Origin: Heterostelium multicystogenum
Taxonomy: Eukaryota; Evosea; Eumycetozoa; Acytosteliales; Acytosteliaceae
Reading direction: 5' to 3'
Assembly (NCBI GenBank): GCA_003667245.1
Contig: RCNN01000077.1
Span: 1 to 64,000 of the forward strand
Length of the DNA stretch: 64,000 nt
Shown here: positions 49,775 to 62,249 of the stretch, piece after piece
Numbering within the stretch: the first letter of the stretch is position 1
Layout: each line of letters begins with the position of its first letter
The notes under the pieces: model-generated
The model's database searches: none
What the model was told of the DNA's origin: nothing
The model's input: the letters and a program-made list of their open reading frames with translations, nothing else
Position numbers and translations under genes: made by a program

Positions 49775-50817
49775 TTAGAAGAAGTATTGCATAGTAGTAC
49801 GTGGTGGAACGGTTCTTTCTTCTTGTACAGCTTGGAAAATCTTAAAGTCCTTGTTGAGATTCTCATCTAGTGCCAAGATGGAAGCAACATTACCGCAACG
49901 ATAACAGTAGTTTGGTGCAGACCAGACTGTAACTAGTGAATCGTCAAACATGTATTTATAACCCTCTTGTACCAATTGATGTGCTCTGCAAATAAGTTCA
50001 AGATTGTTGATGTGTTGAAACTCTTGAGTAACCTTTGATCCAAAAAGCCAACCAGCACCACGTGGACTTGGTTGCCATTGCTCGATTTCCTCTGGATCGG
50101 ACCACATCAAATCGCAGAATGGTCCTTCGTGTGGAATCTCAAGACTTCTCAAAATAATTCTAATTTTGGTCCAAAGTACGGACCTTTGGTGAGAGACCAC
50201 CATGTACACAGAGTACTTTACCATCTATAATCTATACAATGACCAAAACAAAATTAGTATGATTATATTTTTGGCAAGTCGATTGATACTACATACAGCA
50301 GCAAGAGTAAGGAAATCAAAGACACTGGTGCAATATTTCCATGCGTTGGCATTACCGTACTTTTGTTGACACTCATCGTAGAATCCATAAACTTGAGTAA
50401 TTTGTCTGGATTCGTGATTTCCTCTCAAGAGGGTGATCTTGTCTGGATAACGTGCCTTCAAAGTCAATAAATATGTAAATGTTTCCAAACTGTAATATCC
50501 TCTGTCAACAAAGTCACCCTAATTCATAGTAATATTCAATTAGTCACTCTAGCATGAGTACCAATGATGCAATGTAAATTTACCATGAATACGTAGTTGG
50601 TATCTGGGATCTCACCACCAGTCTTGAACAACTCTAAGAGATCATAGAATTGACCATGAATATCACCACAAATGGTGACTGGACTACGAACTGGTTGTAC
50701 ATTTGATTCTTCCAATAAGAGATCCTTAACACGATCGCACAACTTCTTCAAGTCATTCTCTGGTAAATATTTGCACTGCTTGACAGTTTCAATCCATTCA
50801 TCAAGTGGTAGACTCAT
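49775..50817 (-). CDS. ppp6C: Serine/threonine protein phosphatase 6 catalytic subunit
   Basis: PPP-family phosphatase with a two-metal active site, in the PP2A/PP4/PP6 branch. Exons are 50584-50817, 50297-50518 and 49775-50231, with 65-bp introns joining 'YVFM|GDFVDRG' and 'LAA|IIDGKV'. Catalytic motifs GDIHGQ, GDFVDRG and GNHE are intact, as are 'VCHGG'-region 'LCVHGGLSP' and '[15 protein letters not shown]'. '[15 protein letters not shown]', '[11 protein letters not shown]' and '[17 protein letters not shown]' favour PP6 over PP2A and PP4. The C-terminus is '[10 protein letters not shown]' where PP6 usually has RTT.PYFL, so the methylated-Leu tail is altered. One frame break in an A4 run near 50165. 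Confidence 0.93.
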
Positions 50818-51876
50818 GTTTTATATATTCCTATTTATTGTTATAAACTAAAAAATATATAAATATATAGATTAGTTTACTATTCCTGTCGATGCATCTA
50901 TAGCTATTATTTATAAGATAATCTATTTTCTGTGCAACGAATCTAATTCCTCTTTTTTGTTATATGTTTTAGATATGCTTGTTGATTCTATATCACTCTT
51001 TCTCAATGATATTCATCTTTAATCTATAGATAATCTTTAAAATGCTAGTTATCTATAACTTATAATTTAATGTTTTATCTAATCGATTGATTTTGTAAGA
51101 TTGCTTGACGGTAATGGTATTTTAGGAAGTAGGTAACTCTTTGTATAAAATAGATGATCGATGATATGATTATGATGTTTGGTTGAATGTAGGTGGATGT
51201 TATGATATGAAGTAGATCCACTAAACCTACCTACCAAAAAACACAAAGAAATTATACAATATATATATATTATAATTTGCTATATATAAATAACAATTTA
51301 TTGTTATTTCAAAAATAATTTAAAAAAAATATGGTTGCTTTTTCTTTTTTTGATTTTTGTTTTATTTAATTTTGTTTTATTTTTTTATTTTTTTGATTCA
51401 AAGCCTAAACAACGTTACATAAAACACGAAATATACATATTATTTAATCATTAGAATTTAAAGAAGGATCATTAATTAATTAATTAATAATATTATTATT
51501 ATTATTTGATATACAATTATAAGTTAAATGATGATGGTTTAGTTTACACAATCAAGAAAAACATTGGAAAAGATAATGATTACATCAACTATCATGATTC
51601 ATTCTCTCTCATTCTCTTTGTTGAAGTTAACCGATTTATTTGTTATTTTGTTTAAATAAATTACCCACTAAAACTTTAATCAAACAATGTTTTAACTTTT
51701 GAACATATGTGTGTGTTCCCAAACTAATAATAATAATATTAATATAACTAGTATGTTGTTTTGTTATTACAATAATTAAGGTTTTTTTATTTTATTTTGT
51801 GAAAGAGTTGATTTGATTTTTTGGTCAAATAATGGTTATTATGTCGGAGATGATATTATTATTATTATTGTTGATT
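50818..51876. other. Intergenic (about 1 kb)
   Basis: AT-rich, with T-runs at 51340-51400 and ATT repeats near 51490. It is the promoter side of PP6c and the 3' flank of the Cys-rich gene. No gene. Confidence 0.6.
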
Positions 51877-54800
51877 TTAATTAATGATTGGTGCCTTGGT
51901 TGTTGGGGTAGCAATGTCTGGCTTCTCGCATGTTGGGCAACACTTCATTGGTGGGTTGGCTGGTGAGTAGACTAATCCTTGCTTCTTGCATGAGTCTGGG
52001 GTGATGTAGAGACACTTGACATACTTGCATGGGTTGTAACAGGTGTCACAACAACGGTGCTCGTAGATGTTGGCTGGCACAAAGATACCTCCGGTTTGGG
52101 CACACAGCTTGCTGTCAATGTATGGGCATTGGATGTCGTAGCAACATGATTCGTTTCTGTGGCAGTATGGGCAGCATAGTCCGTTGGCTGGATCGGCTGG
52201 GACATAGGTACCACCGTTGGCATAACATTTCTCTGGGTCAACTGGTGGGCATTGGACTCCTTGACATGGCTCAGTGTAGTTGCATGATGGGCAGCAGATA
52301 CCAGCAGCTGGATTGGCTGGGGTGTAGACACCACCTTGAATCTTACATTCATCTTGACTTGGAACTGGTGGACATTGGACACCATCGCATGGACGACGGC
52401 ATTCATCACAACATCTTCCATTGGCTGGATCGGCTGGGATATAAGTACCTCCCTCGGCAATACATTTGTGTCCATCTACTGGGGGACATTGGACACCAGC
52501 ACATGGGAGTGTGCAGTTTGGACAACAGATTCCGGCAGCTGGATTGGCTGGAGTGTAGACACCACCTTGGATTTTGCATTCATCTTGACTTGGAACTGGT
52601 GGACATTGGACACCATCACATGGACGACGGCATTCATCACAACATCTTCCATTGGCTGGATCGGCTGGGATGTAAGTACCTCCCTCGGCAATACATTTGT
52701 GTCCATCTACTGGGGGACATTGGACACCAGCACATGGGAGTGTGCAGTTTGGACAACAGATACCGGCAGCTGGGTTGGCTGGAGTGTAGACACCACCTTG
52801 AATCTTACATTCATCTTGACTTGGAACTGGTGGACATTGGACACCATCACATGGGAGTCTGCATGATGGACAACAGATACCAGCAGCTGGGTTGGCTGGT
52901 GTGTAAACACCTCCATTAGCCTTGCATTTGAGTTCATCTAATACTGGTGGACATACAACACCGTCACATGGGAGCTTACATGATGGACAACAGATTCCGG
53001 CAGCTGGATTGGCTGGAGTGTAAATACCACCTTGAATCTTACATTGGTCTTGGCTTGGAACTGGTGGCATTGGACACCATCACATGGGAGCTTACATGAT
53101 GGACAACAGATTCCGGCAGCTGGATTGGCTGGGAGTGTAGATACCACCTTGAATCTTACATTGGTCTTGGCTTGGAACTGGTGGGCATTGGACACCATCA
53201 CATGGGAGCTTGCATGATGGGCAACAGATACCGGCAGCTGGGTTGGCTGGTGTGTATGTACCTCCGTTGGGCCTTGCATTTGAGTTCATCTAATACTGGT
53301 GGACATACAACACCGTCACATGGGAGCTTACATGATGGGCAACAGATTCCTGCGGGTGGATTAGCTGGAGTGTAGACTCCACCTTGGATTTTACATTGAT
53401 CTTGAGTGAGTACTGGTGGACATTTAATACCATCACATGGGAGCTTGCATGATGGACAACAGATACCGGCGGATGGATTGGCTGGAGTGTAAGTACCTCC
53501 ATTTAGCCTTGCATTTCTTCTCATTCCAAAACTGGTGGACAGGCTATTCCTTCACATGGGTCTGGTTGTAGCTTACAGGTTCACAGCATCTTCCGTTGGC
53601 TGGATCAGCTGGGGTGAAAATACCTCCAGAGCTTCACATTCTTTTTATCGACGTATGGGCATTGAACAAATTCGCATGGATTTTGTGGTTACAGTATGGG
53701 CAACATCTACCGTGGGCTGGATCAGCTGGTACATAGATACCACCTGTGAGGATACATTTCTTCTGGCTGACTGTGGGCAAACAATACCATCGCATGGGTT
53801 GATACACTTATCGCAACATCTACCGTTGGCTGGATCGGCTGGGACAAAGACTCCACCCTTAGCGATACATTTAAGTGATTTACTGGTGGACAAACAATAC
53901 CTGCACATGGATCTACTGGTATTTACATTTTGGACAGCATTTACCGTTGGCTGGATCTGCTGGTATATAGATACCACCTGTGAGCATAACATTTCTTTGG
54001 ACTGACTGGTGGACAAACAATACCTGCACATGGGTTTGGATTCAATTTGCAAGAGGCACAACAAATACCGGCAGCTGGGTTGGCTGGAGTGTAAATTCCA
54101 CCACTTGCTTTACATTTTCTTCAGTAACGACGATTGGACAAACAATACCATCACATGGGTTTGGTGGATAGGTGCATTTAGCACAGCAGACACCAGCGGC
54201 TGGGTTAGCTGGGGTGTAGATACCACCAGTGAAGATTACATTTCTTTGGGCTGACTATTGGACAAACAATACCTTCACATGGGTTTGGTGGCAATACACA
54301 GCTTGGGCAACATACTCCAGCGGCTGGGTTAGCTGGGTAGTAGGTTCCACCGTTGGCTTTACATTTTTCTTCGGAAACAACGATTGGGCATGCAACACCA
54401 TCACATGGGTTGAAACATCTATCACAGCATTTACCATTGGCTGGATCGGCTGGAATAAAAGTTCCACCATTGGCAATACACTTGTGGGCATCTACGTATG
54501 GACAGATTACACCATCGCATGGGCTTGGAATATAGGTACAGTTGTCACAACATCTTCCATTTTCTGGATCAGCAGCAACAAATACACCACCTGAGAGTTT
54601 ACATTCATCTGGGTTACGACTGGACATTGTACACCATCACATGAAGAGTGCAGTTAGCACAGCAATCACCGTTAATTGGGTCAGCTGGTGTGAAGACACC
54701 ACCCTTATCCTTGCATTTGAGTTCGTCGACAATTGGACATTGTACACCCTTGCATGGGCAACGAGCACAACATCTACCATTGACTGGATCAGCTGGAATG

Positions 54801-55882
54801 TAGGTTCCACCTTCGTAAGCACATTTGATTTCATCTACGTATGGGCATTCAACTCCATGGCATGGATCAGTGAAGTTACATGATGGACAACAAATACCAT
54901 TGAATGGGTCGGCTGGGATGTAGTTACCACCGTTGGCCTTACATTTGTCAGCATCAATTGGTGGACATTCAACACCTCTGCATGGGTAAGTGCAGTTGTC
55001 ACAAACAGATTCCAGAAAGTGGATCGGCTGGGATAAAGGAACCACCAGCTTCCTTACATTTGTTTGGATCGACTGGTTGGCATTCGACACCTTTGCATGG
55101 GTTGGTGAAGTTACAGTTTGGACAGCATACATCTGGTGGAGTGGCTGGTTCATAAACACCACCTTCCATAGTGCACTTGTATTCATCGACAAAATGGACA
55201 CTCTACACCTCTGCATGGGTATTTGCAATCAGCACAACAACGACCATTAGCTAAAAATAATTTCAATAACACAATTAATATCTATTTAGCTAATATTCAT
55301 ATTAATTAATTTTGCATTACCTGGATCAGCTGGGTAATAAATTCCACCGTTAAGTCCTGCATTTAGTTGGATCGACGTAATCACAGAGTACACCTTTACA
55401 TGGGTCAGGCTTATAACATTTGTCACAGCATTCACCATTAACTAATATTTTTTATATTTAATTGTTAGAATTACTAGGATTAATAGTGTAATTGAATATA
55501 CATACCTGGATCAGCTGGAACGAAATTTCCACCCTCAGCTCTGCACTTTACTGGGTCGACAAAAAGCACATCTAACAGTTTGACATAACTTGGAGTAGTC
55601 ACAGTATTCACAGCAGATACCTGCAGTGAAATTAACTTTGACAAAGGCTCCTCCATTTTGCAAACACAGATTGTAGTCTACGTATGGACAGTTTGGTACG
55701 GCATCGCATCTACATTCGTTACAACATCTTCCCATTATTCATCCATAGGGAAGTAATGACCTCCATGTGCAAGACAGAAACTTGGGGTTGGGGCTGGCGG
55801 ACATGGGTAAAACTCGCACTTGGCATTAGCCACAGTGAAAAAACACAAATAATGACAGTAATCCTATTAATATATACTTCAT
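51877..55882 (-). CDS. Secreted Cys-rich tandem-repeat protein (about 32 repeats), many frame breaks
   Basis: Probable extracellular matrix, spore-coat or stalk protein. The start 55882 gives MKYILIGLLSLFVFF, then, after a T6 frame break, TVANA|K, a clear signal peptide and cleavage site. About 32 repeats of about 37-40 residues follow, each of the form PC.GV.CPPV-x5-C-x3-GG.Y.PA.P..G.CC..C with 6-7 cysteines, recalling VWC/antistasin-like disulfide modules. It ends with a non-repeat tail 'EKPDIATPTTKAPIIN'. Two introns lie near 55251-55320 and 55443-55505. The 3' part (51877-53070) is one open frame; upstream, frame breaks occur roughly every 100-300 bp, the densest between 53.0 and 55.4 kb. 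Two adjacent 231-bp units (52476-52706 and 52707-52937) are nearly identical, so misassembly of repeats is plausible. The exact family is not certain. Confidence 0.75.
52476..52937 (-). repeat. Two tandem 231-bp higher-order repeat units
   Basis: Each 231-bp unit encodes a pair of Cys modules (VDGHKC type plus PSQDEC type). The units are close to identical at DNA level, and a further diverged unit lies at 52245-52475. This indicates recent unequal exchange or replication slippage. Confidence 0.7.
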
Positions 55883-57706
55883 TGTATTATATATATATTT
55901 TATAAGTTAAAATATGATTTAAACTTGCTGCAACTTGTTTCCAGTATTTATAGTTTCAACTACAAACAGACCAACTAAAAAATAAAATAATAAATAAAAT
56001 AAACCAAACAGTATACACGAATTTTTTTATATTATTTTCTATTTCCAGTTTACCTTTGTGCCAATCAAACTTATTGGGCTTCCACTATTTATAGACAGGA
56101 CCACAAATGAATCGATCGGTTTCATTATTCCAACAAATAAATATTGGATTTTGTTTTTGTGGATTTAATTTTAACTAGTTCAACAAACCAAACTAAAGAT
56201 GGATTTCTATTTTATTTTCAATACCAGTATACACATTAAGGGGTGTATTGGTGGTTATATTCTCATTATTGGATGATGGCTACTGTAGTGTTTTTGATGT
56301 TGATGTGATGTTTTTGATTTTTGTTTTTTTTTTAATCTACAAAATTTGCAGGTTTCTCAGTATCTACCTAATGTCAGGTTAATATGTATCCTATTAGATT
56401 AGAGTGTCAATTTAACACATGAGGAGGTTCAAATTAAACAATAGTTTATATAGATAAATCAAGGAATTGTATCGTTTTAGGTGAAGCTGATAAATTCCAA
56501 ACTCTATCAAATCAAAAGACTTATTTTTGATTTTATGTTTACTCCAATCAAAATTCATTGTTGAACTGTTGTAATAAAACAACATTATTGGTGCAAATTT
56601 TACAAGTTCATTCCCCATAAAGCAAAGAAATCTAATTCAAAGTGCAAAGCCTATTTTAAAAATAAAAATTTTGCATTCATTTCCATTTATTTAACAAAAG
56701 CCATGGTTGATTTTTTCATAAATCAACGAAACGAGTCAGAGATTGTTTTTGGAGTTACCGAATAAATGGGAAATCCTTAAAAACAATAAATTAAAAGGAA
56801 TATCATGAAACAAATAAAAAACGACATTCAAAGTATAATTCTTAAAAAACATCTAAATTCCTTGCATAACCAAATTTAATTCAATTCAACAAATTACATC
56901 TTTAGTAATTCAATTAAACAAAATGAGAATTATCTTTGCATGTGGTTACCAATTTACATAAACACTCCCCTGGTGGCTTACTAAAGAGGCAGTGATATTT
57001 TCAAAAATGATGGATCAATATCCAAAAAATTAAGTTTTCGTTTCTTAATAATATCCATCCAAACAACAATGACATTATCTGCAATAGTTTTCTAATGAAG
57101 AAATGTCAACTTTGGGAAATTCAACAAATAAATTTTTGCAAATATTTTCAAATTTCTTTGATTGATAATTTGAAAAATGATTGATCAAAAAAAAATGGCA
57201 AATCAAATCATTATTCGTTGAATTTAATTATATAAAAAATAAATAATGCGTTCAATTTCAAAAGTAGGCTTGTACAAACTTCAAATTCACATAGTAGTAG
57301 GTGGAGTTATTTTAATTAATGATGAGATATTTTTGGCCAGGAATAACGATCATTCAATTTAACTTCTCAATGACCTATTTCTAAAGGAGCAAGTTATTTG
57401 TGTGAATGAGATTGTGATTGTGTGGTGTGTGGTGGATAAATGTAGTTATTGCCAACTGTTTAATGTAATGGTGGAAAAACGACTGGTCTATTCTCGGTTG
57501 AGATAATAGTTATTATCGGAAACAATAAGATGTAGGTGATAAGGTGTTGTTGTTCAGTTTTATTTTAATTGAAAAAAAAGTGTCCTATTTATTTGTAGCT
57601 CCAAACAAAACATATAACAAGCATGTGATTAGATGGTTTTTATAGTTCGGTTGGCAGTGCTCATGCGGATGCGATTAGATAAAGTCGAGATAACAATATA
57701 GTGAAG
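55883..57706. other. Intergenic, AT-rich (about 1.8 kb)
   Basis: Promoter side of the Cys-rich gene. A repeated leader-like phrase ending 'TTTCCAGTTT' or 'TTTCCAGTAT' recurs near 55940 and 56044. No convincing frame or RNA gene. A 68-codon minus-strand frame at 56412-56618 has no features. Confidence 0.45.
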
Positions 57707-59750
57707 TTAAGTGTGCACTGGACACTTCTTTGTCTTGAGAAGATATCCAGAAATACAGTCAATATGAAAAAACGCACCAACACTCTAATCTAGCAACATT
57801 CTGTCCTTTATAAAACTCTTCTAAACAAATTGGGCACTCTTGATCTCCTAAATCATGATCCAGTGTATTTGCTGCAATTATTAAATGTTTTTCGTTAGTT
57901 TTGGACAACAGTGAATGCGATAGGTATTGATACATACTTGAATAACCCACTCCAACAAAAGCCTCCTTTTTGACTGGTAAAACAATATGCTTCTTACTAA
58001 GATGACTAATTAGATTTGGAACCTAGATTGATTGCGTTAGTTTCAAATAGTTGTAAATCCGCTATTATGTGCATATTTACTTTAGTATTGCAAAGTGGGC
58101 ATTCAAGATGATGATTATTTTCTAAAAAGTGTGAGTCAGTACAATGAAGTACAAAGTCTTTAGACAGTTGATTTGGTTTTTTACATCCTGGATAAGGACA
58201 TGTTATAGCAAATATCTTAGTTCTATTATTATGAGAGTAATAAGTTAATAACTTAATTTTAAAAGTACAATGAATTTTATAGTTACCCTTGTTCATTATC
58301 TAATAAACTCAAAGTTAAGCACTCATCTATATGTCTATTTACAGTGGCCCAATCTTTTCCAACAGTTCTGAGTGAAATTCCACAAACAGGACAAGTTGTT
58401 TCCGGATCGCTTACTAAAGGAGGAGTGGGTGGTGGTGCTAAATCAGAACTGTATAGGTTCTTGGTGATATTGCCATTATTAATGATCAGTGCTGGCGCCG
58501 CTGGTTGTGCTGGTGGTGCTGGTTGTTGGACTGTGGTGGTAGTGGTTGTAGTAGTTGATGCTAAAGTCAAATCAATCATAGGTGGAATTATTTCTTTTTG
58601 GCTATGATTTAGTGTATTCGTTGTAGTAGTTGTGGTTGTAGAAAGTTGTGATGAAATAATCTCTGTAGAAGGTTGCTCAGCATGTAACATTGGTGAATTT
58701 GTATTGCTATTATTTACAAGGGTACTGTTTATAGTGGAATTCGGAATGATTGAAATGATATTGTCTTTGATCAATGAAACTGCAGGATATAACTCTTGGT
58801 GTATTGACTGATCGTTCTCTGAATTTGTATCGAAAAGCTGTGCCAAAACATTTTCAAATCTGACACCAACCATCTTATGGTTTTTTGTAGAAAGAAATCG
58901 AGTTGGTATGAGTATCGACACACATACCAATGAGGTCACCTTTTGTAAAAGGCTCAGTTTTACAAGCTTCTTGACCGTCTTTATATATCTGACCATTTGC
59001 AAAAATAACAGAGTGTGCCCTTTCCAAACTGTGGGAAGAATCCAAAAGGACATCCTCCTTTTAAGCTACCCATCTTTCCAATTTCCTTTGATAATATATT
59101 CTTTAAATAAACTGATGATAAAATACCAAAAACTATATTGAATTGAAAGAAATCATTAGTATGACAAGTGCTAACATGATCGGAACTTTTTATTCTCAGC
59201 TTACCAATCTTTATACTATTTGATACATTGCAACTTTCAATCTTTATTTTCATAATAATAGTATCCAGTACCAGGAGGAATAGGTGTCAGTTGCAACAGA
59301 TGTTGTCCAAGCTTTACCCATTCCTTGGTCTTTTTGCTGTTAATCCATTATTAGATAATTGTGTAGCAGACCACTCTGGCTTCCATGACCATGGAACTAA
59401 ATAGTTCATGAATATAAGATTAGTAAACAATTCAAAGATAGATGACCATACAATATGTACCTAATGTCATATTTGGAATTACAGTCATCTTTTCATTACT
59501 TCTGCTGATGCTATACGATGGAAAGCTGATGTTGTGCCAACTTTTTAAAGGGCTGCGTTGAAATTGAAGTATCTATTTTTATCTTGACTCTTTCTAATTC
59601 TATTGAAATAGTTATTTGGATGACTCTTTGTATACTCTATATCTTTGTTTTGACTCTGCTGTTGCTGTTGTTGCTGTTGTTGTTGTTTTATAAGGATTGC
59701 TGTTGTTGGTAGTAGTAGTATTTTTAAATAAATCAACTACTTGAGAATCT
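57707..59750 (-). CDS. SPRY-UBZ4-RING E3 ubiquitin ligase, frameshifted; 5' end uncertain
   Basis: Domain order from the N-terminus: Gln/Thr-rich lead (about 59600-59740), SPRY (about 58800-59420), UBZ4-type finger, a second Cys/His region, and a C-terminal RING. SPRY: 'SWSWKPEWSATQLSNNGL', 'PPGTGYYYYE', 'TKGDLIGMCVDTHTNSISFY', 'MVGVRFENV', 'LYPAVSL'. UBZ: 'CPVCGISLRTVGKDW' to 'NRHIDECL' (C-x2-C...H-x3-C). RING: 'CPICLEEFYKGQNVARLEC' then, across a T6 break at 57770, 'HIDCISGYLLKTKKCPVHT' with stop 57707-57709, very like ZNRF/rififylin RINGs. A short intron ends near 59395, and further breaks fall near 59270, 59230, 58875 and 58000. No ATG heads the first frame; an AG acceptor near 59750 suggests a missed upstream exon. 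Confidence 0.7.
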
Positions 59751-60859
59751 AATTAAAATGAAACAAGCATAATAAAAGATTAGAATAAACTGTTATTTGC
59801 TTGAGTGTGTGTGTATTTGCAAGAAGAGTGTATATTAATTTAAAACACAATTGATGATGTATTGAGAAAAGGGTAGTTTGTTGTTGGCGTGGTTTTAATA
59901 ACAAGCTTAATTTAATTAAAAAATTAAAAATGAAAAACAATAAGAAAAAATTAATAATATTATTATTAATAATAAAGTTGTTTTCTGTTATTTTGGAATC
60001 GTTCTAATACGTTATTAATACATCTATAACAACATAAGAAATGGAATACTTTGTGAATGACTGCTTATTAGGCGATTATTAAAATAAATGTATTAAATAA
60101 TCACAACTGTGATTTTATTTCGTTTAATTGTTTGATTGATTAAATGGTCATCAGATTACTACTCAACTCTACTCACTTCTACTACCCCTTTGTCGATGTA
60201 AACGGAACAGCTTTGGTGACGATGATTGTTTTGATGTTCAAATGCTTGTAATATAAATATCTACAATATATATATATTGATTATTTACTTTTTATATTTG
60301 TTTATTTAAAACTTATTTGTTATTTATATAGTATAATATATTAGATGAATTACTATTATTTTTTCACCATGATAATGATATCAGGCTGAGTAAATAATGA
60401 GAATAATGATAGCGAAAGTGAATAGTTGATAAACAACAAACAATAAAATGCAAACAAATATTGGTGTACAAGACTTGGGTTGTTATTAATATTTGTCTAT
60501 CTACATATGTTGTTGATAATATCGGTGACTTGAATCTAACAATCTACCAATATACTGTTGAAATACTGCAACTTGACCACTCTCACTCGCTCATTCCCTC
60601 AATATACTTCACTGTACATGGAATATGAACACACCCTATTTTAAAAACAAACACAAACAAACACCACCACACTGACTGTTGCTAGGTATCCCATTGGAAA
60701 TTGAAGTTGTAAAGATAATATGTTGTGTTATCCGGTTGATTTATGACACACTCCACCTCCCATTGCAAATTATTATTTTGCCAATCCATATCGAAACTTG
60801 GTTTCTAATGTTTAATGTATCGTATTATTCAAATACTCTATAGATATAGATATATATAC
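59751..60859. other. Intergenic, AT-rich
   Basis: Low-complexity upstream DNA of the RING gene with TA runs near 60265. No supported gene. Confidence 0.5.
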
Positions 60860-61230
60860 TCAAAAATACTCATAGCTGATAATATTTATAATATAGATAG
60901 AATGATTATTGATTAAATGTCTTGATCTCAAGATTGTGTGAAAACAAATGAAATAAGAATACGTACTACTGTTGTTATTGGTATGATTAGCTCCATCTCG
61001 AATAATCATCTTATCAGATAGAAACAAAAGATGTAGAAGAGGTCTCAAATTGATAAGGTCAAGTATTATTTCGTTTTTTAGTCTAGGAATGAATTTTTCG
61101 AAATTCTTAGATAAACCAATAAATATATGATCTTAATAAACCTGGTTGGGAACCAAGTATTGGTTCTCATGCCAACTGGAAGTGTAAATTCATCGTTTGA
61201 ATTGGAAGTTCTTAAAGTAATTCTGCATCC
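60860..61230 (-). pseudogene. Orphan coding-like segment, possible gene fragment
   Basis: On the minus strand, an AG at about 61223 precedes a protein-like stretch 'ITLRTSNSNDEFTLPVGM' continuing 'RTNTWFPTRFIK'. After one frame change near 61128 it continues 'HIFIGLSKNFEKFIPRLKN', 'EIILDLINLRPLLHLLF' and 'SDKMIIRDGANHTNNN', then runs into low-complexity text and a stop at 60860-60862. Amino-acid composition is much more protein-like than in neighbouring AT-rich DNA. No family recognised and no clear start; it may be an exon of a missed gene or a decayed fragment. Confidence 0.35.
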
Positions 61231-61966
61231 AATGAAAATTTAAAATAAATATCTAGTTTAATTAAATGATGAACTTGAGTTCCACCATGTTTGAACTAAT
61301 AACGTTATCATAATGAGTGGAGTCTGACTTTGGATTACAAAAAAAAAAAAAAAAATAAAAGAACCCATCTCTGAACCCATATAATGTTTTCAATAATAAT
61401 ATAAAAATTTCAAAAAAAATAGAAACACTTCATCAAACCAATTGAGCCACTATTGTTTGTGCAATTAGCATAAAAAAAACAAAAAATTCAATTTAAAATA
61501 AAAAAATCAAAAAACAAACAAAAAGAAAATAAAAATCATAGTCTGAACAACCAACCCACCCATCAACATCACCACAACAAACATTACTCCCATCAGAGAG
61601 CTATTGATTTTTAGTATTATTGCATCAAAAGCATTTTCATTTTTTATTTTCAAAAATATTCCATCAACTAAAACAAACCTATCTATCTGTCCTTCCAATA
61701 ATTGTTATATTATTGATAGTAACAGTGCCGCTTATAACCAGATTTAGACTCCACTGTAGCAATAACCAACAACAGCGAAGCATATCAACAGCAGCATTTC
61801 TCCAAAGGAATAGACTATCATCACAATCCCACCTCACTCTCACCTTGTATACTAAATTTAATTATTAATAACTCTACAATATTGTATTTTGTAAGTAAAC
61901 CAACAAATCAATCACTTCACCACACTACACTACACTCTTACTCCTATGAATGTCTAATCATGTGAT
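61231..61966. other. Intergenic
   Basis: A15-type homopolymer near 61340 and CA-rich stretches. Overlapping short frames at 61507-61698 (minus) and 61620-61868 (plus) lack features. Confidence 0.45.
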
Positions 61967-62028
61967 CCTGTCTAAACTAGACAAGGAGGTCTGTTAGGAG
62001 GCCCTTGGCTCGCATAAGCAGGGCCTCT
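61967..62028 (+). ncRNA. Candidate structured RNA: two adjacent GC-rich hairpins
   Basis: Hairpin 1 (61967-61986): CCTGTCTA-AAC-TAGACAAGG, a 6-bp stem extended by two G-C pairs past a bulged A. Hairpin 2 (61997-62028): GGAGGCCCT pairs with AGGGCCTCT over nine base pairs (one G-U), with an inner GCT/AGC stem in the loop. GC content is far above the flanking DNA. No open frame with protein-like content crosses it. No A/B boxes are seen, so Pol II or an external promoter would be needed. Strand is not determined; it could equally be a regulatory or replication-related palindrome upstream of Arp2. Confidence 0.35.
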
Positions 62029-62249
62029 CATCGATCTCTTTAAATCATTTTTCTCTCCTGTGAACCTTTAAATAGATGATCATTGGTGTGTGCTTGTGCT
62101 ATTCTCAAGTGGTCTTAAATGAGTTAAGCTTTTTGGATTTTTTTTTGAAGATTTTGAAGATTTAGTTGATCATATGATGTTCAAATTGGACTAACATATT
62201 TGCAATTGCAATTACAATTTAGAAACACACATTATAGACATATATAAAA

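Noticed and set aside
52029..55250. Long plus-strand and alternate minus-strand frames, Trp/His/Ile-rich
   Set aside because: Shadows of the Cys-repeat gene; their periodicity copies the 117/231-bp repeat.
51877..55882. Regularly spaced repeats considered as a CRISPR-like array
   Set aside because: Repeats are protein-coding, contiguous without unique spacers, and in a eukaryotic genome.
57290..57345. Short plus-strand peptide resembling a Nudix N-terminal strand (VVGGVILINDEIFLARN)
   Set aside because: No Nudix box follows in any frame; likely chance.
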